Assembly: GCA_009778355.1 (NCBI GenBank)
Contig: WRJY01000234.1
Coordinates: 1 to 8,193 of the forward strand
Origin: Desulfovibrionaceae bacterium
GTDB taxonomy: Bacteria > Pseudomonadota > Gammaproteobacteria > Burkholderiales > Burkholderiaceae_C
Length of the DNA: 8,193 bases
Reading direction: 5' to 3'
A program made the translations under genes and the position numbers. Shown piece after piece: positions 1 through 6,800 of this stretch (its first letter is position 1; every line of letters starts with the position of its first letter). The notes beneath the pieces are model-generated. The model saw only the letters and a program-made list of their open reading frames with translations, had not been told where the DNA came from and searched no databases.

Positions 1-102
1 CTGGCGCATGTCGGTCATGATGTCGGGCCGCGAGAGCAAAAAATCCAGCTCGGACAGGCGGCTGGCGTAGCGGGCGAGTTGGGTGCGGAGAAAGGATTCC
101 AT
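1..102 (-). CDS. prfA: Peptide chain release factor 1 (RF1), N-terminal fragment
   Basis: RF1 recognises UAA and UAG stop codons in the ribosomal A site and triggers peptide release. Only the first 34 codons lie in the window; the gene continues past the left edge. The peptide begins MESFLRTQLARYASRLSELD and continues with a segment ending IMTDMRQ. From memory this matches the start of beta-proteobacterial RF1, where an amphipathic first helix is followed by a 'LDFLLS...DIM.DM' stretch. The GGQ and stop-codon recognition motifs are not in view. The ATG (complement of 100-102) has no obvious Shine-Dalgarno sequence, but it gives the expected N-terminus. It is divergent from the pilus operon and functionally unrelated to it. 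The identification rests on a short fragment, so it is good but not certain. Confidence 0.8.
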   Translation of the reverse strand, partial: MESFLRTQLARYASRLSELDFLLSRPDIMTDMRQ

Positions 103-199
103 CGGAAGCGTGAATTTTGACGCACTTGCGCGCGTTGTCTGCCGCGGCCAGGGCGCGATTCGTCATTTTGTTGGGTAGTGTTCATTCGGAGGCAAAACG
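103..199. promoter_or_regulatory. Divergent intergenic region, prfA / pilus operon
   Basis: These 97 bases separate two divergent genes and so should hold both promoters. A TTGACG hexamer at 117-122 resembles a sigma-70 -35 element, but no good -10 lies 16-18 bases downstream. No sigma-54 GG-N10-GC pair with the right context was found. The 3' part (160-190) is relatively AT-rich and leads into the fimT ribosome binding site. The promoter role is inferred from the gene arrangement; no specific promoter is claimed. Confidence 0.45.
187..192 (+). promoter_or_regulatory. Ribosome binding site of first fimT
   Basis: CGGAGG lies 7 bases before the ATG at 200. It is the clearest Shine-Dalgarno sequence in the operon and fixes this start. 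The bases from the AGG to just past the ATG are nearly repeated in front of the second fimT copy. Confidence 0.7.
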
Positions 200-766
200 A
201 TGGACATTCCTCACAAATGGCGCGCCTTGCGCGAATCCGCCGGTTTCACGGTGGTGGAATTGATGGTGGTGATCGCCATCGTCGCCATTCTGGCCGCGCT
301 GGCCGCGCCCGGCTTCAAGACCCTGATCGACCGCTGGCGCGTGCGCGATGCGCAGGAGGCGATGATTTCGGCGCTGCACCTGGTTCGCATGGAGGCGATC
401 AGGCGCGGAGGAGGCGTGGTGCTCGAAAAGAGGCCGCTCACCGGGGACTGCGCCTACGCTGGCCGCAGCGGCACGCAGTACTGGAGCTGCGGGTGGTTCA
501 TTTATGCCGATGCGGACGGCAACGGCGCATTCGATGACGGCGACGTACTGATTCAGTCGTTTCCAGCGCCAAGGAATCTGAATGCGAAATGGTCTGTGGT
601 ACAGCGCCGGTTCGTGTTTGATCGCTGGGGTAATTCCAACATTGGCCTGGGTAGCGTGGGTTTCACGATCTTTCCCGAGCCTGATGGCGATACGTCGCCG
701 GTCACGACGACGCTTTGTGTCGCCAGCGGCGGACGCATCAATGCCGTCTCCCGCAGCAAGTGCTGA
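200..766 (+). CDS. fimT: GspH/FimT-family type IV minor pilin, copy 1
   Basis: Minor pilin of the FimT/FimU/GspH family, expected in the inner membrane before assembly and then in the priming complex at the pilus tip. The 188-aa product has a 15-residue basic leader, a prepilin peptidase site Gly15|Phe16 (GFTVVELMVV) with the conserved Glu at mature position +5 (Glu20), and one hydrophobic helix to about residue 40. The globular part ends in a typical GspH/FimT strand pattern (LCVASGGRINAV). Four cysteines (in GDC, WSCGW, LCV and the terminal SKC) could form disulfides. Residues 104-115 fit a 12-residue EF-hand-type loop (Asp104, Asp106, Asn108, Gly109, Phe111, Asp115). It is first in the operon and a close paralogue of the next gene. 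FimU would be an equally fair name. Confidence 0.9.
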   Translation: MDIPHKWRALRESAGFTVVELMVVIAIVAILAALAAPGFKTLIDRWRVRDAQEAMISALHLVRMEAIRRGGGVVLEKRPLTGDCAYAGRSGTQYWSCGWFIYADADGNGAFDDGDVLIQSFPAPRNLNAKWSVVQRRFVFDRWGNSNIGLGSVGFTIFPEPDGDTSPVTTTLCVASGGRINAVSRSKC

Positions 767-932
767 TGAAGGTGGAAACGGCTGCATGGCGGCGCGCCGC
801 GGCTGGCCGGAGGGTCGGTTTTGAGACACATCATGCCCGCCACTCATCGCGGCCAGTGCGCCACCCGTCGCTTTGCGGTGGCGGCGGGCCGCGCCGTCGG
901 GTACCGTTCACCCAGGTACCACAGGCAAAGCA
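767..932 (+). other. Spacer between the two fimT copies, with hairpins
   Basis: This 166-base stretch has no credible gene and is the longest non-coding gap in the operon. Two small hairpins can be drawn: GCCACC 860-865 with GGTGGC 877-882, and a pair of GGTACC sites at 900-905 and 915-920. The second is followed by the weak ribosome binding site of the second fimT. The segment 899-910 (GGGTACCGTTCA) matches 173-184 (GGGTAGTGTTCA) upstream of copy 1 at 10 of 12 positions, so the duplicated unit includes part of the 5' leader. A role in attenuation or differential expression is conceivable but unproven. Confidence 0.5.
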
Positions 933-935
933 ATG
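923..935 (+). promoter_or_regulatory. Weak ribosome binding site and start of second fimT
   Basis: AGG at 923-925 lies 7 bases before the ATG at 933. AGGCAAAGCAATGAAC here mirrors AGGCAAAACGATGGAC at copy 1 (190-205). This homology supports the ATG at 933 over an upstream in-frame TTG at 873, which would add 20 unlike residues. Confidence 0.6.
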
Positions 936-1496
936 AACGTCCTGCAAAAGCTGCTCACCTCGCACGCGCCCCGGCGCCGGCTGGCCGGCGCGCCGCCGGG
1001 CTTCACGGCGATTGAATTGTTGGTGGTGATCGCCATCGTCGCCATCCTGGCCGCGATAGCCGCGCCAAGCTTCAAGTACGTCATCGAACGCTGGCGCGTG
1101 CGCGATACGCAAGAGGCCATGACTTCCACGCTGTACCTGGCCCGCTCGGAGGCCATCAAGCGCGGGGGCAACGTGGTGCTTGAAAAAAGGGCGTCCGGTT
1201 CGGGCTGTGTCTCTGACGCGCAGCACTGGAATTGCGGGTGGACCGTTTATTTTGCCGATGACGGCAATGTACAGATTCAGTCGTTTCCAGAGCCCAAAAA
1301 TACCATTGTGGAATTGGCTTCGGCACAGGCCCAGTTGACGTTCGACCGCTGGGGCAATCCTGGCAGTGCCGTTGCTTCCTTCACCCTCTATCCCGAGTCT
1401 GGCGATGCCACGTCACCGGCTGCGAGGACGCTGTGCGTCAGCGGCGGCGGGCGTATCGATGCTGTCCAGGGTGACAGTACCAAGTGTCCGAAATGA
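933..1496 (+). CDS. fimT: GspH/FimT-family type IV minor pilin, copy 2
   Basis: Second FimT/FimU/GspH-family minor pilin, 187 aa from the ATG at 933. The leader is 23 residues and rich in Arg. The processing site is Gly23|Phe24 (GFTAIELLVV) with Glu28 at +5, followed by the hydrophobic N-terminal helix. It aligns with copy 1 almost end to end, sharing RWRVRD, EAI.RGG, VVLEKR, IQSFP, FDRWGN and four cysteines. By hand count 47 of the first 63 mature residues are identical. It differs by being 7 residues shorter where copy 1 has its EF-hand-like loop, and by a changed C-terminus (GGRIDAV...TKCPK). The stop overlaps an ATG of the pilV frame, indicating coupling. One copy may act as FimU in the tip complex and the other may have diverged; the sequence does not say which. 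Confidence 0.9.
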   Translation: MNVLQKLLTSHAPRRRLAGAPPGFTAIELLVVIAIVAILAAIAAPSFKYVIERWRVRDTQEAMTSTLYLARSEAIKRGGNVVLEKRASGSGCVSDAQHWNCGWTVYFADDGNVQIQSFPEPKNTIVELASAQAQLTFDRWGNPGSAVASFTLYPESGDATSPAARTLCVSGGGRIDAVQGDSTKCPK

Positions 1497-2203
1497 AAAG
1501 GGGGCCGGTTGTGAACAGTCCTGTCATGTCCGCAAAAAAATGGCCTGCATCGCGCCGGCGTGGACGGCGCGAGCGCGGCGTTACCCTGGTGGAAGTGCTG
1601 GTGGCCATCATCGTTCTGGCCCTGGGGGTGCTGGGCATTCTGGGCGTGCAGATGCGCACCCTGGCCGACACCCAGACCAGCGTGCGGCGCGCGCAAGCCA
1701 TTCGCCTGATCGAGGACCTGAGCGAGCGCCTCCATGCCAACCCCAGCGCGATCGACCCAAGCATATTGGCCAACTACGTCACCAAATGGAACAAGGAGAC
1801 GCCGCCTGACGAAGCCGCCATTGCCAAGTGCAAGGCGGGTGCGGAGTGCTCGGTGGCAGACTTGGCCATTCAGCAAATCAACGCCTGGAAACAGAGCGTC
1901 AGCGATAACCTGCCTTCGGGCGATGCCATGACTTTCCAGGTGGGCACGCAACTGGGCGTGCTGGTGTCCTGGCGTGAAAACGAGCGTTTCGCGGATGAAG
2001 ATTACAAGCAATTTTTCGACTCGACGTCCAGCACCGGTAACACCGCCAGCGCCGCAGGCATCACATGCCCGGACAACAAAATCTGCCACCTTCAATTCAT
2101 CTCGGCGATTGCGCGCTGCCTCAGGGATGACCCGGCTCTGGTGGGGCCAAAGGTGGCTGCGTGGTATTGCCCCGAAGGCTACACCAGCCCAAGCCAGAAT
2201 TGA
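1493..2203 (+). CDS. pilV: Type IV pilus minor pilin PilV
   Basis: PilV is a core minor pilin that, with PilW, PilX and FimU, primes pilus assembly and carries PilY1. The protein (236 aa from the ATG at 1493) has a long basic leader and a processing site RERG|VTLVEVLVAI (Gly29|Val30, Glu34 at +5). A Gly/Leu-rich transmembrane helix follows (LALGVLGILGVQMR), then the PilV-typical segment with RAQAIRLIEDLSERL and an Asn-Pro after it. Six cysteines fall in the globular part. The start is uncertain: GTG 1484, ATG 1493 (ATGA overlap with the fimT stop), GTG 1511 (best Shine-Dalgarno, AGGGGG at 1499-1504) and ATG 1526 all keep the prepilin site. Mature protein is the same in every case. pilW follows after 12 bases. 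Confidence 0.9.
   Translation: MKRGPVVNSPVMSAKKWPASRRRGRRERGVTLVEVLVAIIVLALGVLGILGVQMRTLADTQTSVRRAQAIRLIEDLSERLHANPSAIDPSILANYVTKWNKETPPDEAAIAKCKAGAECSVADLAIQQINAWKQSVSDNLPSGDAMTFQVGTQLGVLVSWRENERFADEDYKQFFDSTSSTGNTASAAGITCPDNKICHLQFISAIARCLRDDPALVGPKVAAWYCPEGYTSPSQN
1499..1504 (+). promoter_or_regulatory. Possible alternative pilV ribosome binding site
   Basis: AGGGGG lies 6 bases before the in-frame GTG at 1511, whereas neither GTG 1484 nor ATG 1493 has a clear Shine-Dalgarno sequence. If it is used, pilV starts 6 codons later and is 230 aa. Translational coupling from the fimT stop could instead serve the ATG at 1493. Confidence 0.4.
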
Positions 2204-2215
2204 AAAGGTGTCGTC

Positions 2216-3085
2216 ATGAGCCACGTCGATGTTTCCATGTCGAAATCGCCAGGCGCCAGGCGTCCGCCCAGACGCGCCCGAATGATGGCCGGCGGCGTGC
2301 AGCGGCGGCGCCAGCGCGGGGTGACCCTGGTCGAGCTGATGGTCAGCATCGCCATCGGCCTGCTCACCATCGCCGTGGCGCTGGGCGCGCTGATGGTGTC
2401 TCGCGGCGTATCGAGCACCGTCAGCGACGCGGCCCAGTTGCAACAGCAGGCGGCCTATGCGCTGCGCATCATCGGGCAGCAGGTGCGGCAGGCGGGGGCG
2501 ACGCAATTGAACCTTGCGGCGGGCAAGGACTCGGCGGAGGACGCTCTGGCCGACGATCCTGTCAGCTACCTGAAGACCGGCTACACCCGGATTGGGGATG
2601 TGATTTCCGGCACCGATACCACGCTGACCGTCGGCTACAGCAATTACGTCGAGCAGAACACCAGCAACGTGGGCACCATGTTCAGAAGCTGTCTTGGCGG
2701 CCACGGCGACCCGACCGCCGACCAGCTCATCACCAGCGCGTTCAGACTGGATGGCGATGAATTGAAGTGCAATGACAATCTGGGAGAAGGCGCTCAGGCT
2801 CTGATCAAAAACGTAACAGCCTTGCGGGTCTGGTACCTGGTTCAACAGCCCGGAAACGGCACACCCGCCACATTCCGCGCTACGGCGGACGAGGTGAGCA
2901 ACTGGGCCAATGTGACCGCCGTCGAAGTTTGCCTGGAACTGCGCGGCAACGAACTGATCGACGTGCCCTCCACGGCCTGGTACACCAACTGCCAAGGTGG
3001 GCGCGCCTCGTTCGATGGGCGCCTGCGCATGGTGTTCAGAGACACATTCCAGATTCGCAGCCAGGGGCTGTATCAGGGGCCGTGA
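2216..3085 (+). CDS. pilW: Type IV pilus minor pilin PilW
   Basis: PilW is a minor pilin of the tip-priming complex, related to GspJ of type II secretion. The 289-aa product has a 35-residue Arg-rich leader, processing site Gly35|Val36 (QRGVTLVELMVSIAIG) with Glu40 at +5, and a hydrophobic helix. A long coil with many Gln follows (AAQLQQQAAYALRIIGQQVR), as is usual for PilW. The C-terminal region contains EVCLELRGNE and RLRMVFRDTFQIRSQG, matching the family's closing strand and final Arg-rich motif. Four cysteines are present. The ATG at 2216 is preceded by AAGGTG (2205-2210, 5-base spacing), 12 bases after the pilV stop. The stop TGA overlaps the pilX ATG by one base, so the two are probably coupled. 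Confidence 0.92.
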   Translation: MSHVDVSMSKSPGARRPPRRARMMAGGVQRRRQRGVTLVELMVSIAIGLLTIAVALGALMVSRGVSSTVSDAAQLQQQAAYALRIIGQQVRQAGATQLNLAAGKDSAEDALADDPVSYLKTGYTRIGDVISGTDTTLTVGYSNYVEQNTSNVGTMFRSCLGGHGDPTADQLITSAFRLDGDELKCNDNLGEGAQALIKNVTALRVWYLVQQPGNGTPATFRATADEVSNWANVTAVEVCLELRGNELIDVPSTAWYTNCQGGRASFDGRLRMVFRDTFQIRSQGLYQGP

Positions 3086-3870
3086 TGAAAACCGCCGCTC
3101 CACTTCCCATCCGCCGGCCTGCCGTGGTGTCGCGGCGCGCGCGCCAGCGCGGCATATCGCTGTACGTGATCCTCATCGTCGTCATGCTGTCGATGCTGCT
3201 GGCGCTATGGGCGTCGCGCACCGCGCTGTTCAATGAGATGGTGGTCGGCAACGACGCCGATTACCAGCGCGCCTACGAGGCCGCCCAGGCCATGATCCAG
3301 GACGCCGAGAGCGACATCCAGAGAAAGCAGCCTGACGGCAGCGAATGCGCTCCCTCCGCGGGCCACCCTGATGTCTGCCGGAGCACGATTGCGGAACATT
3401 TTCCTGCGGAAACACCGGATATCGACAAGTTGCTCGATGTGCTGGAAAGCTCCGCAACCGGATGCCAGAAGGGCCTGTGCCGGAAGTTTTTTGGCAAGCA
3501 GGATTTCTGGAACGATCCCGGCAGGCTTGCCGCAATGACCAAAACCGGCGTCGGAGCGCGGTTCGGGCAATTCACGGGAGCCGATCCCACTGTGGCGGTC
3601 GGCAAGTATGGGACGCACATTCTCAGTGACGGCAAAGAAGGCAAAAACGGCGCCTGGTACTGGATCGAGGTATTCCATTTCGACAACGCCAGCGGCTTCA
3701 GCGGGACGGCGGTACTTCCCGAGTCCGGTCAGCCGAGCGCGGTGTCGCTGTCGCTCGATCCCGCCGTGGTGTACCGGATTACCGCCATCGCGTGGGGCAT
3801 CAAGCAAGGCACCCGGGTGGTGCTTCAGGAAAACTACGTGCCCTGGAAACTGGATCTGAATCGCCACTGA
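3085..3870 (+). CDS. pilX: Type IV pilus minor pilin PilX
   Basis: PilX is the GspK-like minor pilin of the T4P priming complex. The 261-aa product has a basic leader ending RARQRG and a processing site Gly23|Ile24. The residue at +5 is Val28, not Glu, in RGISLYVILIVVMLSMLLAL. After the helix comes the PilX N-terminal signature, with NEMVVGNDADYQRAYEAAQA followed by an Ala/Asp/Glu-rich coil. Four cysteines occur as a pair around residues 90-100 and a pair in GCQKGLC. The start (ATG 3085) overlaps the pilW stop as TGATG and has AGGGG at 3075-3079, 5 bases upstream. Longer in-frame extension upstream lies inside pilW and is rejected. A 28-base gap follows before pilY1. Its place between pilW and pilY1 is the classical order. 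Confidence 0.9.
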   Translation: MKTAAPLPIRRPAVVSRRARQRGISLYVILIVVMLSMLLALWASRTALFNEMVVGNDADYQRAYEAAQAMIQDAESDIQRKQPDGSECAPSAGHPDVCRSTIAEHFPAETPDIDKLLDVLESSATGCQKGLCRKFFGKQDFWNDPGRLAAMTKTGVGARFGQFTGADPTVAVGKYGTHILSDGKEGKNGAWYWIEVFHFDNASGFSGTAVLPESGQPSAVSLSLDPAVVYRITAIAWGIKQGTRVVLQENYVPWKLDLNRH

Positions 3871-3873
3871 TTT

Positions 3874-3891
3874 CCATGTATTTTCATGGAG
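3874..3891 (+). promoter_or_regulatory. pilY1 ribosome binding site within a small hairpin
   Basis: GGAG at 3888-3891 lies 7 bases before the pilY1 ATG and is a good Shine-Dalgarno sequence. CCATG (3874-3878) pairs with CATGG (3885-3889) around a TATTTT loop. Flanking bases (TTT at 3871-3873 with the AAA after GAG) can extend the stem across a bulge. The stem would cover part of the ribosome binding site. It sits in the only non-coding gap between pilW and pilY1. Regulation is inferred, and the stem is weak and AU-rich. Confidence 0.4.
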
Positions 3892-3898
3892 AAAAACC

Positions 3899-6800
3899 AT
3901 GCAACGTTGCCCAGAACTCAAGAAAACCGCCCTTTGCGCCCTGCTCGGATCGCTGGCGCTGCCGGCGCTTGCCCAAACCAGCCCGCTGAATTTTGCCGTC
4001 ATGCCGCCCGGCAATGCGGATCGCACGCCTGCGCCCAACGTCATCATCTCGATTGATGATTCAGGCAGCATGGCCGATTCAGGGAAGATGACAACGCTGA
4101 AGGCAGCGCTGAAGTCCGTGTTTGGCGTCAATGGCAGCGCGCCGCCATTCATACCGGATGATGCGATCCGGCTTGCATGGCAGGTCATGTGGAATAACGG
4201 AAACATTGCAGGCGCGGGAACATTGGGTCCCGGTCAAATCAATAGTATCAAGCTTCTGGATCCGGGTCATCGCAAGGATTTCATCGACTTTGTTGATTCG
4301 CTTACTTCGAACAGGGGAACTCCCTCGCATTCGATGATGCGCCAGGCTTACGAATACATGAAAACCACGGGAACGAACGGCCCGTGGGCGTCTAAAAGCA
4401 GCACTGGTGGAACTGAATATCTGGCTTGCCGGCGCGCATACCATATTTTCATGACGGATGGCCGCTGGAATTTGTTCAGAAATGAAACGGATGATCTCGA
4501 TGTCAATCGCGATGGCGTTCAGAGCAGTGCGGATAACGTTGACGGAACTGCCAGGACATTGCCTGATGGTATGTCGTATAACATTTCGCCGCAGACCAGC
4601 GTGTATCGAGACAGTTATGACAGTACTTTGGCCGATTGGGCCTTCAAGAGCTGGGCGGAAGATTTACAACCCGGCATTGCCAATGAGGTTCCACAGTCTC
4701 CTGATTATGCCGGCGCGCCTGAAACAGAGACATTCGGAGGCGTGGCCCTCCAGAAATACTGGAATCCCAGATATGATCCTGCAAAATGGCAGCATTTGGT
4801 GACTTATACCATTGGTTATGGACCGGAGGCAACTGAGTGGCGCACGGACGCCATAGTCAAGCCGACTTCTGTTTTGCCATTCGGTTACGATGGCTCTTTC
4901 CCTGAGCTGGTGGACGGCAGCCGTTCGTGGCCGAGCATGGATCTTGATATGAGCAAGCTGAGACTCATGAATTTCGGGTGTAATTACGCGGTACCCGACA
5001 CCTGTCCGGATACTATTTCGTTCACATACCCTGCCTGGTCGGCAGATTACGATAAATCCAACAATCTTCTGGATAACGAGAAGAATCGTACCCTGGATTT
5101 GTGGCATGCGGCCATCAATGGGCGCGGCAGGTACTATGCAGTTGCCAATAATGCAGACTTGCAGGCTGCGTTCGAGTCTATTCTTGCCAAAATCAAGGAC
5201 GAAAATTCAAGCAGTATCGCCGGCATCGGCGCCAGCGGCAGCGCCAACGTTTACGACAACGTGGGGCTTTTTACGGCGGGCTACGATGCCGACAAGGCCT
5301 GGAGCGGCTACGTGTATGCCGACAGCTATACGCCGGGCGGCTCGCTGGTGCGCGCCTGGGGATCGGGCGGCACCGGGCCGGGGGGGCACGTCACCACGGC
5401 GCAAAAACTGAATGCGGCCGAATTCGACGTTGACAAGAGAGTGGTCCTGACCACCAGGGACACCGACGGCACCGGCGTGGCCTTCAGGTGGGCGGCAAAC
5501 GAAACCTATCTGAGCACGGAGCAGAAGGCGTTTCTGGGTTCGAGTGACGGCGAGCGGGAGAAGGTTCTCAATTTTCTGCGCGGCGACCGGAGCAACGAAA
5601 CCAGCGCCACTCCGCCGGGAACGCTGCGCCCCCGCCAGTCGCGCCAGGGTGACATCGTGAATTCGGGCGTCTGGTACGTGGGAGCGCCCGCCAGCAGCTA
5701 CACCGCAAATGGCTATCAGACATTCCGCAGCAGCAAGCGCGCGCGCACGCCCATGCTTTACGTCGGCGGCAATGACGGCATGTTGCACGGATTTTCGGCC
5801 AGCGATGGTTCGGAGAAAATGGCCTATGTTCCCAAGGGACTGATGGACAAGCTGAAAGACCTGGCCGACCCGGGTTACAGCCATAAGTATTATGTGGACA
5901 ACATGCCCTTCAGCGGCGATGTGAATACAGGCAGGACGACCTGGAAGACCATGTTGATAGGAACGCTGGGCGGGGGCGGCAGGGGGTATTTCGTTTTGGA
6001 CGTTACCGACGCGAGCTTCTCCGACACCGACGCCGGCGCCAAGAGCCGGGTGGTACTGGACCGGACTTCATTGGCCAGCGAGCCGCCCGATCCCGCATCG
6101 GACGACGCCTACATCGGCCATATTTTCGCGCCGCCGGTGCTCGACGACGTCAACCCGTCCGTGACGACGCAGATCACGCGCATGAACGATGGCCGCTGGG
6201 CGGTCATCATGGGCAATGGCTACAACAGCGTCAATCAAAAACCCGCGTTGTTGATTCAATATCTCGATGGTGACAATGAGTTGTTCGTGTCATCCGCACT
6301 TGTGGCCGGGGATGCCGATAGTTATGGCACGAGCTACTATGCTCCTGTTGGCGGCACCCCTGTCGAATATCCCAACGGTTTGTCGGCGCCGCGCGTGGTC
6401 GACTTGAATGGCGATGGCACTGCTGATGTGGTATATGCGGGCGATTTGCGGGGCAATCTGTGGAAGTTCGACCTCACCAGCACGGAACCCAGCGAATGGA
6501 AGGTGGCGTTCGACGGGGCGCCGCTTTACTCCGCCGCCCAAACGACGGGCAACAGCGGCCAGCCCATCTTTGCGCCGCCCACGGTCAAGGCCAATGACGT
6601 TCCCGGCGTGGGCGGCGTGATGGTGGCCTTTGGCACCGGCATGAATGTCACAGTGGCGGATCGGAATAATACCAACCTGCAGACGCTTTACTCCGTGCTG
6701 GACAACACGCGCTACGAGAAGGATTCGGCCCATTCGGGCAAGCTGAAAGTCGTCACCACGGCCAGAGGCTCCCCAGGGCAACCCGGCTACGTTCCGGCGC

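Noticed and set aside
117..122. TTGACG as a sigma-70 -35 box
   Set aside because: No acceptable -10 hexamer follows at 16-18 bases, and the same kind of TTTTGACGC string also occurs near 7994-8002 without a gene start.
156..164. CGATTCGTC as an AlgR-type site (consensus CCGTTCGTC) upstream of fimT
   Set aside because: Seven of nine matches in a GC-rich region is weak. AlgR control of this operon is known from Pseudomonas and not expected by default in this lineage.
873..932. Upstream TTG start for the second fimT, adding 20 residues
   Set aside because: The extension is unlike copy 1 and falls in the hairpin spacer. The ATG at 933 has a leader that matches copy 1.
1388..3103. Long minus-strand open frame (571 codons) opposite pilV and pilW
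   Set aside because: It runs antisense to three well-recognised pilin genes. Its translation is rich in His, Arg, Gln and Ala without domain character, as expected for the antisense shadow of GC-rich genes.
5207..5884. Minus-strand open frame (225 codons) opposite pilY1
   Set aside because: It lies wholly within the conserved PilY1 core and has low-complexity Arg/Ala/Val composition with no recognisable motif.
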